Below are positions 44,594 to 54,239 of a stretch of 64,000 nt of DNA, one piece after another. The DNA is taken from the NCBI RefSeq assembly GCF_007004545.3, contig NZ_CP045503.2, forward strand, positions 4,124,102-4,188,101, in the 5' to 3' direction. Numbering within the stretch: the stretch's first letter is position 1; each line of letters begins with the position of its first letter. The notes beneath the pieces were generated by a model. That model saw nothing but the letters and a program-made list of their open reading frames with translations, searched no databases and was not told the origin of the DNA. A program made the position numbers and the translations under genes. This DNA comes from Shewanella eurypsychrophilus (GTDB lineage: Bacteria; Pseudomonadota; Gammaproteobacteria; Enterobacterales; Shewanellaceae).

Positions 44594-47500
44594 TTATTGC
44601 CTGTTTATGTCATCAGCCATAGATTTAGCCGGTATTGGTAACGCCTTAAGCGGATGTATGGGTTGTTTAACCAGCTCATCTTTAAGGTAAGAAATGGCCT
44701 TCTCAAGTTGAGCGTCATGCCCGGTAAATGTGGCATAGGGTAAATTATCCACCTCGATATCCGGGCTCACTCCACGCCCTTCAAGCACCCAACGACCGTC
44801 CATCGCATATTGAGGATACTCGGCGACGCGCGCCATGCCCTTGTCTGTCAGAGAATTACGCCCCGACAACCAGACACCGGCTCCCGCAGTCTGCTTACCG
44901 ATAAGTGGTGCTATGCCGAGGGCCTTGATACCGGCGGAGAATGTCTCACCGTCTGAATAGGTCAGCTCATCGGTCAGCACGACTAAATGGCCACGGAACG
45001 TTTGCTGCATATTCGCATTTGGGGTGCCCCGTGTTGGCTGCCAGAAAGCCCAAGTACGACGCAATAATTTTTCGATGATCCAGCTATCAATATTACCGCC
45101 ACGATTACGACGCACATCTATGATTAAACCTTCTTTCTCATAGTTGGCGTAAAACTCACGAGCGAAGCTGGCAATATCACCACTGCCCATGGCATACAGA
45201 TGTAAGTAACCAATCTTTCCTTCACTACTGTCACCCACCTTAGTGCCATTATGGTTGACCCAGTCCAAATACCTGAGCTTGGCATCACTGCGGACAGTTA
45301 CTGGCTTCACTATGGTTTTATGTTGTTTGTTGCCTCGTTTGAGCTGAAGCAACACCTGCTTCTTCGCCTGATTTCTCAAGAAACGAGTCACATCGGCGAC
45401 ATTGGTTACTTTCTTGCCGTTTATGGCAATGATGATGTCTCCTACCTCAGCATCGACACTCACCTTAGCCAATGGCGCCGCCTGAGTAGGCAATTCGGGA
45501 TCATTTTGATAGATGTGAGCAATCTTAACGCCGGCTTGGGTCTGCTCGAGACGCGCACCTAAACTGGCAGCCTTAGCCATCTGCATATCTTTGTCGAGAT
45601 CGCCACCGCGAACTTGAGAGTGGAGGGAATCGAGCTCTCCCATCATCTGCTTAAATAGATCGTTGAGTTCATGCCTGTCGGTGAGCCTGTCTACCAGAGG
45701 TTGATATTTAGCCTTAGTCGCCTGCCAGTCCAGACCACGCATCTTCTTATCGTAGAAAGAATCTCTGTGCATCAACCAGGCATCTTCAAACATCTGTTGC
45801 CACTCAAGCTTGGGCTCAATGGCGAGCTGCCATTGCTGTATCTGCACCTTGGCATTGGTCAGTTCTTTAGGCAATTTATCACCGGCATCGACAATCAGCA
45901 TATCTTTGCCGCCATGATTAGACTTGCGAATAAACAGCTTCTCACCGTCTGCCGATAGGCTGTAACTGGCGACATCTTTAGCGAATGTCTCTACTTTAGG
46001 GCTTAGAGGATCGAACTTCACCAGCTTAAGGCTCGGCTTACTGCCACGAGCGGCAGCGCGGTCGAGGAAATAGAGCCCCTCTTGGTTCGCCGTCAATGCG
46101 GAATAGTTACCGGAAGCCACTGGTACCTGCCATAACCTCTGGTTTAGCCCATCCCAATCGACGCTGACCTTATCTGATTGTTTCTTGTCTTTCTCATCGG
46201 CTTCGCTCTTAAGCAATTCATTGGGTTTTTGAAAGGCAAACCTGGCATCTTTGTCTAATGCCAGGGCAAATATTTGGGTGCGCTTATCAAACATAGGCCC
46301 TAAGTTTCGATCGCCCCAGGGTGAGGTAGGCGTCGAATTAAACTGCCTGTTGGAGAGGAAGTAGAGCCAGTTACCATCTGTGCTAAATACCGGGGAGTAT
46401 GATTCATACTTATCAGTGGTCAATGTCTCTGCGCGCTGCTTACCCAGAGAATAGAGCACGATTTGCGGTCTGGGCTTACCAATTTCTGACTTAGTAACGG
46501 CGATAAACTGACTGTCACCCGACCAGACGATATCGGCATAGGGGCCAAGCCCTTCTCCCTGAGTAATAATCTTCTTGTGCCTATTCTTCTTAAGGTCCAG
46601 TAGCCACAAGTTACCTTCATAATCATCACTGGCAATGTATCTTCCATCCGGTGACACACTGAGCGACATGCGTAGGGTCTGACCATTATCGGTTAACTGT
46701 TTAGCGCCATTGCCACCATCGGCAGGAAAGCGCCAGATCTCTTGCTCACCGGAAGCGTCACTGATCCCATAGACCCATTTTTCATCGGGACTCATCACAG
46801 CATTGCGAATGCGGCTGTTGCCAGGGAGTGCTATTTCAACCAGACGAGAACCATCTGTGGCCGCGACGGCCACATGACTTCTTGCAGTTATCACCACTTT
46901 GCTTGCAGAAGGTGAAAGACGAGTCGATGTCGCGTACTTCATCGGATCGTTAACCCAATGCTCACGGCGCTGTGGAAAATCTGACACTAAATTAATATCT
47001 AAAATCCGGGTGCTATTGGCAGCAATATCATAAAGCTTGATATCGGCGCCTTGCTGGAACACGATGCGACCATTGTCGATGCGTGCACCGCGCACCTGCC
47101 AATCGGTAAACTGAGTATGTTGCTTAACCTCTTTTCCATCGGGTGTCATAGACCAAATGTTGTCATTGCCATCACTGTCGCTAATGAAGTAAAGCCGGTC
47201 GTCCCAGAGCATAGGTTGACGCACTGAACCGATATGGCCAGATGTTAAGCGCTCGGCTTCAGTCTTTGAGCCCAATTTGAAGCGCCACAGCTCACCTTTG
47301 GCGCCGCCGCGATAAACCTTAGCGTTGTCACCGGTAGTCTGTAGGCCAAAGCGCGTGAAATACAGATACTCGCCTTGCGAGTCAATCGTCCCTTCGATGG
47401 CATCGGCCAAAGGTAAGTCTTGAGTCTCTAAGGTGTCAGGATTAACGCTTCTAAGCACCCAATAGTTGGCAGGACCAAATGCATTATCAGTGGCATACAA

Positions 47501-47878
47501 AACCTGGCCATCGGCTGTCCAGCCCTGCACTCGCACTCGGCTATTTTCGAAACTGACTCGCTTGGCCTGACCACCTTTAATTGGGATAACATACACTTCG
47601 CTGCTACCTTCGTAGTTAGCCACATAGGCTACCCACTCACCATTCTTCGATATTGTTGCCCCTAACTCTTCCGCCGGCAAACTGGTCAATCTCTGAGCCT
47701 GACTCTGATCGAGTCTCTTGGTCCAGAGATCACCTTCAGCCGTGAACACTAAGGTATTGTCACTCAGTGCCGGTGCACGAAAATAACCAGGTTTAGTAGA
47801 ATCGGATGCTACAACAGATAAGGAACTTAAGCTGCCAAGTGCTAATAAAGTACAGGCAACAGAAAGGCGAAGTTTCAT
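44594..47878 (-). CDS. Exported tricorn-like S41 serine protease
   Basis: The 1094-residue protein has a signal peptide (ending SVVASD). N-terminal beta-propeller repeats of TolB/PD40 type follow (about 35-560). Then come a tricorn C1-like helical domain (about 690-760), a PDZ domain (about 765-855 with GDIIIAINGKKVTNVADVTRFL) and an S41 peptidase domain (about 870-1060). The motif RRNRGGNIDSW and the putative nucleophile in YSDGETFSAG match the family. Archaeal tricorn degrades peptides released by the proteasome. The bacterial secreted relatives probably process peptides in the periplasm. It is a single gene of normal family length. Confidence 0.9.
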   Translation of the reverse strand: MKLRLSVACTLLALGSLSSLSVVASDSTKPGYFRAPALSDNTLVFTAEGDLWTKRLDQSQAQRLTSLPAEELGATISKNGEWVAYVANYEGSSEVYVIPIKGGQAKRVSFENSRVRVQGWTADGQVLYATDNAFGPANYWVLRSVNPDTLETQDLPLADAIEGTIDSQGEYLYFTRFGLQTTGDNAKVYRGGAKGELWRFKLGSKTEAERLTSGHIGSVRQPMLWDDRLYFISDSDGNDNIWSMTPDGKEVKQHTQFTDWQVRGARIDNGRIVFQQGADIKLYDIAANSTRILDINLVSDFPQRREHWVNDPMKYATSTRLSPSASKVVITARSHVAVAATDGSRLVEIALPGNSRIRNAVMSPDEKWVYGISDASGEQEIWRFPADGGNGAKQLTDNGQTLRMSLSVSPDGRYIASDDYEGNLWLLDLKKNRHKKIITQGEGLGPYADIVWSGDSQFIAVTKSEIGKPRPQIVLYSLGKQRAETLTTDKYESYSPVFSTDGNWLYFLSNRQFNSTPTSPWGDRNLGPMFDKRTQIFALALDKDARFAFQKPNELLKSEADEKDKKQSDKVSVDWDGLNQRLWQVPVASGNYSALTANQEGLYFLDRAAARGSKPSLKLVKFDPLSPKVETFAKDVASYSLSADGEKLFIRKSNHGGKDMLIVDAGDKLPKELTNAKVQIQQWQLAIEPKLEWQQMFEDAWLMHRDSFYDKKMRGLDWQATKAKYQPLVDRLTDRHELNDLFKQMMGELDSLHSQVRGGDLDKDMQMAKAASLGARLEQTQAGVKIAHIYQNDPELPTQAAPLAKVSVDAEVGDIIIAINGKKVTNVADVTRFLRNQAKKQVLLQLKRGNKQHKTIVKPVTVRSDAKLRYLDWVNHNGTKVGDSSEGKIGYLHLYAMGSGDIASFAREFYANYEKEGLIIDVRRNRGGNIDSWIIEKLLRRTWAFWQPTRGTPNANMQQTFRGHLVVLTDELTYSDGETFSAGIKALGIAPLIGKQTAGAGVWLSGRNSLTDKGMARVAEYPQYAMDGRWVLEGRGVSPDIEVDNLPYATFTGHDAQLEKAISYLKDELVKQPIHPLKALPIPAKSMADDINRQ

Positions 47879-48043
47879 AAGCGACTCGTTATTTATTATT
47901 AATATAATTTTTCAAGGACAACAAGGTAGCAAACTTTTCTTAAAGCAACAGTAAAAATTAACACGTAAATCATTAGCAAATGTGTACAAATCTGTGACCT
48001 AACTATACTCAGTAGACGTCTTGGTTAAAAGGTGAGCTATTTG

Positions 48044-48520
48044 ATGGGGGATCAGGAAGATAGTAAAGCTAGAGCAAGTCAACAACCCCACGAGATAGAA
48101 GAGGTTAGCCTAGGTGTGCCGACTAAAATTAGGCAAGACCCCGTGATTATAAAGTTACTCAAGAATCTACCTAAAGGCCTAGCTAACACCTACACAGATG
48201 AGCAACTTCAAGGCATGCGCATTGCAGTGGGAGATGGCACTTGGGGCAAGCACTTTATTGATAACCGGGGTACCTTTGCTTTCCCGTTTGTCCCTTGGCG
48301 TTTCTATTACGTCTTCTTACTCGGTAAGAACCGCAGAGCCTATACTCGACGTGAGAAACATGCCTCCATGCTAATGTTTGTTGGCCTAATGTTTGGATTC
48401 ATTATTATTAGCATTTTATTTGGCTTGCTCACTCTTTACATACTTAAATCGGCGTTAGGCATCGATCTGCTCGAAGGAACGTCGTTAGGCATTTGGGACT
48501 GGTTTAAGGATATTTTTTAA
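48044..48520 (+). CDS. Uncharacterised membrane protein (158 aa)
   Basis: The ATG at 48044 is preferred over GTG at 48032 because AGGTGA lies eight bases before it. The N-terminal 80 residues are soluble and end in GDGTWGKHFIDNRGTFAF. One long or two short membrane helices follow (about 100-140, MLMFVGLMFGFIIISILFG and LLTLYILKSALGI), then a short tail with WDWFKDIF. I recall similar Shewanella proteins being called 3-phosphoshikimate carboxyvinyltransferase in error; nothing here resembles AroA. It is monocistronic with its own terminator. Function unknown. Confidence 0.75.
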   Translation: MGDQEDSKARASQQPHEIEEVSLGVPTKIRQDPVIIKLLKNLPKGLANTYTDEQLQGMRIAVGDGTWGKHFIDNRGTFAFPFVPWRFYYVFLLGKNRRAYTRREKHASMLMFVGLMFGFIIISILFGLLTLYILKSALGIDLLEGTSLGIWDWFKDIF

Positions 48521-48545
48521 CTCTTAATTGTCGGAACAACAAAAT

Positions 48546-48575
48546 AAAAAGCAGCTAACGGCTAACTGCTTTTTC
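48546..48575 (+). terminator. Terminator after the 158-aa membrane protein gene
   Basis: A hairpin of AAAAAGCAG with CTGCTTTTT around an 11-base loop, 25 bases after the stop, ends in five T residues. Confidence 0.8.
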
Positions 48576-48621
48576 GTTGTTATCATTACTTTGATGCTAA
48601 ATCGGCTACAAAACGACGCGA

Positions 48622-49425
48622 TTAATGTTCAGTTATTGCTAACTGCAGCTCGCGCCAACGCTGATGCTGAGGGTGATTAAGTTCTTCAAGCTGTGGATAT
48701 TGTTTGGCGATTTCATTGACTAAAATTTCAGCCTCTTGCCATTCTTGACTATCAATTAACTGCTCAAGATGATTCAAAACCTGCTTAGCGCTTACAACGG
48801 CTTCACGCTGCGGCACCGACTTAGTGGTAGGTGCATGAGCCCCTAATCTAGCACTATCATTTGCCTGATGCATTTCGCCAGCTTGCTTCATTTTAGTTTC
48901 GGCTTGGCCTTCTAAATTAGCATCGGATACAGACATCACTCTGGGCGTCATTTGAACCTGTTGTGGTGCTTTATTCACATCCAAACTCCGCTCTTGCAAG
49001 CTAATAGAGTCAATGTTTTGTGTCGATTCAATATTCGAATCAACTGGTTCACTCATCTGCATCATCATGGGCATGGCATCATCGGATAAGATCTCTTGAG
49101 GACTCTGAGGATTGAGTAAGACCACAGTGACAACAAGCATCACCGAGGCTGCTGATGACAATGCCCACCGATTCTTTCGCCAGAAGCTATTCTCAACCCG
49201 AATGACATTATCACTGTTTTTATCACCAGTAGAAGAGGCTGATTGCTGATCGATATCAGTGATAGACTGAGTTTTTTCTGCACTCGCTTCTTTTGCCATT
49301 TTGATAATGGCATCATCGAGTTCCGTACTGGGAACTTCTTGTTCTTGCAGTTTGTACCAAGCCTGTAAGTCACTATCAAACTCATCATTAAGCTTGCTTA
49401 AAGAGCTGTTTTTATCATCTTTCAT
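48622..49425 (-). CDS. Probable anti-sigma factor / membrane-anchored partner of the ECF sigma factor
   Basis: The 267-residue protein has a soluble N-terminal part (about 1-85), one membrane helix (about 93-108, SSAASVMLVVTVVLL) and a periplasmic part rich in Met, Gln and Ser. It ends in a helical region from about 215 (AKQVLNHLEQLIDSQEWQEA). It overlaps the sigma-factor gene by 11 bases, which is typical of an anti-sigma factor. No zinc-binding ZAS motif (HxxxCxxC) is visible, so the interaction would be of another kind. The assignment rests on topology and position. Confidence 0.7.
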   Translation of the reverse strand: MKDDKNSSLSKLNDEFDSDLQAWYKLQEQEVPSTELDDAIIKMAKEASAEKTQSITDIDQQSASSTGDKNSDNVIRVENSFWRKNRWALSSAASVMLVVTVVLLNPQSPQEILSDDAMPMMMQMSEPVDSNIESTQNIDSISLQERSLDVNKAPQQVQMTPRVMSVSDANLEGQAETKMKQAGEMHQANDSARLGAHAPTTKSVPQREAVVSAKQVLNHLEQLIDSQEWQEAEILVNEIAKQYPQLEELNHPQHQRWRELQLAITEH

Positions 49426-50026
49426 CTTGCACCTCCTGCCACTTGTTCATCACACAGGATTTGAGCCCCTGATTGGCATAGCGAATGCGACTCTTAGTGG
49501 CTTCGAGCGTTACACCAACAATTTCAGCGATGGCTCCTGCGGTGAACCCCCCTTCCATATTCAATAGCAGGGCTTCTTTCTGAACCGTCGGCAATAGAGA
49601 GATACAATGCTTAAGTAGACTCGCTTTAACATTGACCTCCATCACTCTGTCAGGAGACAACTCATCACTGGGCAGAAAACACTCTGAGTCCTGCTCCTCA
49701 GTGAACGTTTCACTAAATAGATCCACAGGTTTCACGGCTCTGACATGATCGATAAGCAAGTTATGGGCGATGCGATAGAGCCAGGTGGTAAACTTGGCGC
49801 TAGACTCATAATTCGAGGCAGCTTTGATCACTCGGCCCCACGTTTCCTGATACAGATCTTCTGCCAGTTGCAGATCCCCAATTTGCCTAATAAAATATCG
49901 ATACAAGCCCCCTTTATGCTTTTTATAAAGAGATTCAAATGCTGAGCTGTTCCCTTGGGCATAGCTCAACATTAATTGCTGATCGTCTTCTGCTTCAGTA
50001 TTTTGTTGCCCTAACGCTTCTGTCAC
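49415..50026 (-). CDS. ECF-type sigma-70 factor
   Basis: The GTG at 50026 with AGGAG seven bases upstream gives 203 residues. The longer ORF from 50125 would run into the VWA gene and has no ribosome site. Region 2 (about 20-95) has SLYKKHKGGLYRYFIRQIG, AEDLYQETWGRVIKAA and FTTWLYRIAHNLLID. Region 4 (about 135-190) has LPTVQKEALLLNMEGGF and GVTLEATKSRIRYANQGLK. There is no region 1.1 or 3. It sits between the VWA lipoprotein gene and the presumed anti-sigma factor, all on the minus strand. The regulon may include this operon. Confidence 0.92.
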   Translation of the reverse strand: MTEALGQQNTEAEDDQQLMLSYAQGNSSAFESLYKKHKGGLYRYFIRQIGDLQLAEDLYQETWGRVIKAASNYESSAKFTTWLYRIAHNLLIDHVRAVKPVDLFSETFTEEQDSECFLPSDELSPDRVMEVNVKASLLKHCISLLPTVQKEALLLNMEGGFTAGAIAEIVGVTLEATKSRIRYANQGLKSCVMNKWQEVQDER

Positions 50027-50093
50027 GCATCTCTCCTGTTGAGTCCACTCTCCCTTAAACTGAACGTATATCGAGGGAGAGGTTATAGATAGG

Positions 50094-52121
50094 CTATCTA
50101 TGGAAAGTTTGCACGCCCTGAACACCTTTGTCTATCTCAAGCTGATATTGTGCCGACTTTATATGGGGCGCGATGTACTTAGGCTGAGCTTCGACTATAG
50201 GTTTAGGCATAGGTTTTATGGGATGAATGACACTCGACATGTTCTCTCCCTCAACCACAGCCTCTTGGTCAGCCAATAAACTCGCTGTCTTAGCTAGCTG
50301 CACAAACTCATGACGGTAACCAAACGCATCTTGGCCCATTGAAGACTGAGCCAGGTCGATCACCTTGGCATAGCTCAGGTCATGGGTATAGAGACTCTGA
50401 TTAATCAATTGCCCGAGCCCAGCAACCGCGGCGGAGAACCGATAATCATCACTCGCCAGCGCTAAGGTCTTAACCCCTGAGTCTCTGCGAATTGCATATG
50501 AGATCAGACGGCTAGTATCCTTTCCAATTGGTTTATATCTCAACTTGAGGAAGGCTATCTCATCCCGACTATATTTCTCCACGCCTGTGGCATCATCATA
50601 ACCATACCTGAGCTTGTCATTGGCCTGATTGGGGCTATCGACATAACTTATCTCATAGAGCGCGGTGACTCTGTGACCCGCTCCTATCTCGCCGGCATCG
50701 ACCTTGTCATTATTAAAGTCTTCACGATTAAGGGCACGGTTCTCATAACCTATCAAGCGATACTCTGAGACAATTGCCGGATTAAACTCCACTTGAATCT
50801 TCACATCTTTGGCTATGGTCAGCAGGGTCGAACTCAACTCATCCACCAGCACCTTACGCGCCTCATTCAGGGTATCTATGTAGGCGTAATGACCGTTACC
50901 TTTATCGGCAAGTTGCTCCATCAGGTGATCATTATAATTTCCCTGACCAAAACCTAAGGTCGTTAATGCTATGCCCTTATCACGTTTTGCTGCTATCAGA
51001 TCCATCAAGGCCTGATGATCTGTGGTGCCAACATTAAAATCTCCGTCGGTAGCCAAGATGACCCGATTAACCCCACCTTGGATAAAATGTTTCTGCGCCA
51101 GTCGATAGGCCTGCTGGATCCCGGCGCCTCCATTAGTCGAGCCACCCGCCTTTAGGCTATTCAATGCCTGGTTAATTGCCTGAGTGTCATTGCCTTTTAC
51201 CCCATCGAGCACCACGCCCGACGCCCCGGCATAGACAACAATGGAGACATTATCTTGCTCACTCAATTGCTGAGATAACATCTTCAACGATGTCTTTAGT
51301 AGCGGTAGTTTATCTTGCGAGTTCATGGAGCCGGAGACATCGAGCAAGAAGACTAAATTGCTCGCCCCTAGCTGGGACTTATCGACCTCATATCCCTTGA
51401 GGCCAATCCTGAGCAACATCTTATGCTCATTGTAGGGAGACGGTGCCAGCTCGGTATTGACACTGAATGGCTGCTCGACTGCCGCGGGAGTGGCATATTG
51501 ATAATTAAAATAATTGATCATCTCCTCGACTCGAACCGTGCCCTTATCTGGCAGGCGTCCCTGATTTATCCAGCGTCTCAAAGTGGAATAACTACCAGTA
51601 TCGGTATCGATCGAGAAGGTAGATACCGGGATCTCCCCCGCCACCATGATGCCATTAGCAGTCTGTCGCTCAAAATTATCTCTATTAGTCGCTTCTCTAA
51701 ACGCTGGCACACCGGGAGCACTCATCTGCCCCATAATATGAGTACGGCTTAGGGATTTCATCTTTATCATACGCTCGCTGGCCTGCTTGCCTGCGACATA
51801 AACATCGGCTGACTTTTCCTCAGATAACTCAGTTTGTGATACTAAGGGATGATCCAACCTATCGTTTTGAGCTTGTACCTTGTTAGCAGCGGAGACTTGA
51901 TGATCTTGGACTGGATTTTTTACCTGCTCAATTTGCTGATTTTGACTTGGATTTGAATGTAGATTTTGCTCAGAATTTGCTGGTTTTTCTTCTGCTTGCT
52001 CACCACTACATGCCGACAATGCCATAAATAATGACATTGAGATAAGTGATAATTGATAGCCTTTATTCACTCTAGCCGTAGAATGAATCCTTTCGATAGA
52101 ATGGTTATTTAACTGACCCAT
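50094..52121 (-). CDS. VWA-domain lipoprotein (YfbK-like)
   Basis: The 675-residue protein has a lipoprotein signal (lipobox ALSAC at about residues 34-38) and a Gln/Asn/Glu-rich linker. A conserved N-terminal YfbK region follows (about 160-230, PVSTFSIDTDTGSYSTLRRWI). Then come a von Willebrand A domain (about 255-425) with the complete MIDAS motif DVSGSMNS and ATDGDFNVGTTD, and a C-terminal DUF3520-like domain (to about 640). VWA proteins of this type bind protein partners in a metal-dependent way at the envelope. It is the first gene of an operon with the sigma and anti-sigma factors, which suggests an envelope-stress or surface-sensing role. Confidence 0.9.
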   Translation of the reverse strand: MGQLNNHSIERIHSTARVNKGYQLSLISMSLFMALSACSGEQAEEKPANSEQNLHSNPSQNQQIEQVKNPVQDHQVSAANKVQAQNDRLDHPLVSQTELSEEKSADVYVAGKQASERMIKMKSLSRTHIMGQMSAPGVPAFREATNRDNFERQTANGIMVAGEIPVSTFSIDTDTGSYSTLRRWINQGRLPDKGTVRVEEMINYFNYQYATPAAVEQPFSVNTELAPSPYNEHKMLLRIGLKGYEVDKSQLGASNLVFLLDVSGSMNSQDKLPLLKTSLKMLSQQLSEQDNVSIVVYAGASGVVLDGVKGNDTQAINQALNSLKAGGSTNGGAGIQQAYRLAQKHFIQGGVNRVILATDGDFNVGTTDHQALMDLIAAKRDKGIALTTLGFGQGNYNDHLMEQLADKGNGHYAYIDTLNEARKVLVDELSSTLLTIAKDVKIQVEFNPAIVSEYRLIGYENRALNREDFNNDKVDAGEIGAGHRVTALYEISYVDSPNQANDKLRYGYDDATGVEKYSRDEIAFLKLRYKPIGKDTSRLISYAIRRDSGVKTLALASDDYRFSAAVAGLGQLINQSLYTHDLSYAKVIDLAQSSMGQDAFGYRHEFVQLAKTASLLADQEAVVEGENMSSVIHPIKPMPKPIVEAQPKYIAPHIKSAQYQLEIDKGVQGVQTFHR

Positions 52122-52197
52122 GAACTTCCCCTTTCACCTGTTGTTTCTCTTATTAACGAGAACGATAGCTAAAAGGGTTATTTTTCACTCAATAAAA

Positions 52198-52214
52198 ATA
52201 CCAACCGGTATAAA
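52198..52214. repeat. Dispersed short palindrome (variant)
   Basis: AATACCAACCGGTATAA lies between the VWA-protein gene start and the binding-protein gene stop. The ACCGGT core makes it a more perfect palindrome than the others. Confidence 0.6.
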
Positions 52215-52241
52215 GATAAAATTTGAGCAAAGTTTAGGCCA

Positions 52242-53090
52242 TCACTCTTGTGGTGAGGTAAACAGAGATTCTAAGGTGGGTTGTAAGATTTCTGCCTCGA
52301 CCTGACCGAAATGTTCCAGGTGCAAATTGATAAACTTCTCACTAAAGCCAGACACAGCATAACTTGAGTTAATCGCATTGATAATGGCCTGTCCTTCAGC
52401 GGTTTTTGAGCAGGCAATATAACCTAACATCAAGTCAGAGATATTCTCGATAGGTAAGGCACTGACTTCGCCACCCCGACCTTCGTCTTGCAAATAATCC
52501 TCTACCGAAAGTGTGTACTCTAATATTCCATCGACTCTGCCAACGAGTAACATATCCACCAATTTATCAGACGAGTCTACGCCACCTCGAGTGAATATCT
52601 GGGTCGAATATTTTTTGATCTCCTCATTGAGCTCCCCTCCATAACTTCTTGACTTCACCACTCCTAACCTAAGTTTAGGGTTCGCCTCAAGTTGCTGAAA
52701 TGAGAATGGCGATGAAAATAGGCTCACTTTATTGGTGAGAGTGATCAATCTAACGGGAGGAAATACTGACAGAGGATACTGACTATATTGCGCGATTTCC
52801 AACCTATCGGCAGTGATAACCTTATTCATAACACAGGCGTTATTTAGCCTAACCAATTCAGCCCAAGAACGGCTCATACTCATCTGTTGATAGTCGATAA
52901 TAAGTTTGGTCTCACTTTGTGCGAGGATCATATTCCACGCTGTGATGATAATATTATCTTCACCATCAGTTGTGCCGCTGTAGCTTTCATTCTCGCCTAA
53001 TAGGATCACCTCAAGCGACTTATCTTCTGCGGTTGCAAATGGAATAATAACGCCAAGAATGAAAACTAAGACAATCCTCAATACTCTCAT
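52242..53090 (-). CDS. Periplasmic substrate-binding protein (SBP_bac_3-like)
   Basis: The 282-residue protein has a signal peptide (ending FATAED) and the type 3 solute-binding fold: ITAWNMILAQSETKLIIDYQ, LRLGVVKSRSYGGELNEEI and LLVGRVDGILEYTLSVEDYL. It is an orphan without permease genes. Such proteins are numerous in shewanellae. It is not closely similar to the one at 14279, and the ligand is unknown. Confidence 0.83.
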   Translation of the reverse strand: MRVLRIVLVFILGVIIPFATAEDKSLEVILLGENESYSGTTDGEDNIIITAWNMILAQSETKLIIDYQQMSMSRSWAELVRLNNACVMNKVITADRLEIAQYSQYPLSVFPPVRLITLTNKVSLFSSPFSFQQLEANPKLRLGVVKSRSYGGELNEEIKKYSTQIFTRGGVDSSDKLVDMLLVGRVDGILEYTLSVEDYLQDEGRGGEVSALPIENISDLMLGYIACSKTAEGQAIINAINSSYAVSGFSEKFINLHLEHFGQVEAEILQPTLESLFTSPQE

Positions 53091-53180
53091 TGGCTGTCCT
53101 CCAACATAGAAAAGTCTATTTCACTGCCCCCCTTCCTTATGGTTAGTTGCTCCTTACTCAGCTAAGTATGGCTCATAAAC

Positions 53181-53218
53181 AAAAGCGCCACCGAACCCAA
53201 AGGCTAAGTGGCGTTTTA
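53181..53218 (-). terminator. Terminator of purE
   Basis: AAAGCGCCAC with GTGGCGTTTT around a 17-base spacer, followed on the minus strand by a T-rich tail, 21 bases after the purE stop. Confidence 0.7.
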
Positions 53219-53238
53219 TATCAATAAACAGGTTTTGT

Positions 53239-53748
53239 TTATGTGTTTGCTAGCATAGCTTGCAATTTAGCATCTTTAGCTTCAACTGCTGCAGCGGATT
53301 TAGCGCGCTCTTCTTTAACTGCAATAGCTAATGCGTCATCACCAACCGCTAACATTTGCGCGGCTAAGTAACCCGCATTTTTAGCACCAGCACTACCAAT
53401 TGCTACTGTAGCAACAGGAACGCCACCAGGCATCATCACAGTAGAAAGCAAAGCATCATGGCCTTGAAGTGGACCACAGTCCACAGGTACACCAATCACT
53501 GGACGCGTCGTGATACCAGCGACTGCACCCGCTAAGTGAGCAGCAAGACCTGCAGCACAGATGAAGACCTTACAACCGCGCGATTCTGCATCATGCACAT
53601 AGGCATGAGTCGCAGCAGGCGTTCGGTGCGCAGAAGTCACCTTAGCTTCAAATCGAATATCGAACGTCTTAAGCACATCTAGGGTAGCTTGCATAGTTGG
53701 TAAGTCAGAATCAGATCCCATCAACACTGCAACAAATGGTTTGCTCAT
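53239..53748 (-). CDS. purE: N5-carboxyaminoimidazole ribonucleotide mutase
   Basis: The 169-residue enzyme moves the carboxylate of N5-CAIR to give CAIR in purine synthesis. Motifs: VLMGSDSDLPTM (substrate phosphate), TSAHRTPAATHAYV (catalytic His), AAGLAAHLAGAVAG, and GVPVDCGPLQGHDALLSTVMMPGGVPVATV (given in the text as two adjoining motifs). Class I PurE normally works with PurK. No purK is next to it on the side visible here, where the accessory island begins 5' of this gene. The island may have separated purE from its usual neighbour, or purK may lie elsewhere. Confidence 0.94.
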   Translation of the reverse strand: MSKPFVAVLMGSDSDLPTMQATLDVLKTFDIRFEAKVTSAHRTPAATHAYVHDAESRGCKVFICAAGLAAHLAGAVAGITTRPVIGVPVDCGPLQGHDALLSTVMMPGGVPVATVAIGSAGAKNAGYLAAQMLAVGDDALAIAVKEERAKSAAAVEAKDAKLQAMLANT

Positions 53749-53933
53749 TTTTAATCCTTATGTAGGGTATAGCTTAGAATTATTTATAATTTGTGGCGCA
53801 TTCTATTAAAAACACAGCCTTGAGTAAACGGCTCCCCCAAGCCAGGGCCCAATTATCGCCTAGCTAGATTCACACTGCAAATAACTAATGCTTACAGACT
53901 AATAACAAAAACACCTTTTCCCATAGCAAACGA

Positions 53934-54117
53934 TGCTTGTCGGATAACAAGTTTCAAATATCTTCTTTGATTGGGTTCATTGGGCTGGTTTGGTGTTTGG
54001 TTAGCTTGCTAAGAACCATAGCGTCATTGGTGTTTATTGCTTTCAGCAGGTGCTGAAGTTTGCTTGTCGGATCACAAGTTTCAAATCTCTTTTTTGATTG
54101 CTTCATTTGGCTTAACG
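53934..54117. repeat. Two direct copies of a ~55-bp repeat
   Basis: Copies begin at 53934 and 54061 (period 127) with TGCTTGTCGGAT[A/C]ACAAG and continue TTTCAAAT, CTT, TTTTGATTG, TTCATT and GG with few differences. CTTGT...ACAAG inside each unit can form a small hairpin. Confidence 0.75.
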
Positions 54118-54239
54118 GGTATTTGCAAGTGTAATAAATATTATAACTTCATGTTTATCTATCACCTGCCGTGGGTGCTGTACAGGATGTACGAATGTCG
54201 TGATCACATGGATGTGAATGAACCACCTTAAGTGTAATC

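Noticed and set aside
54037..54231. 64-codon plus-strand ORF in the island
   Set aside because: It overlaps a direct repeat, shows no protein-like composition and has no ribosome site.
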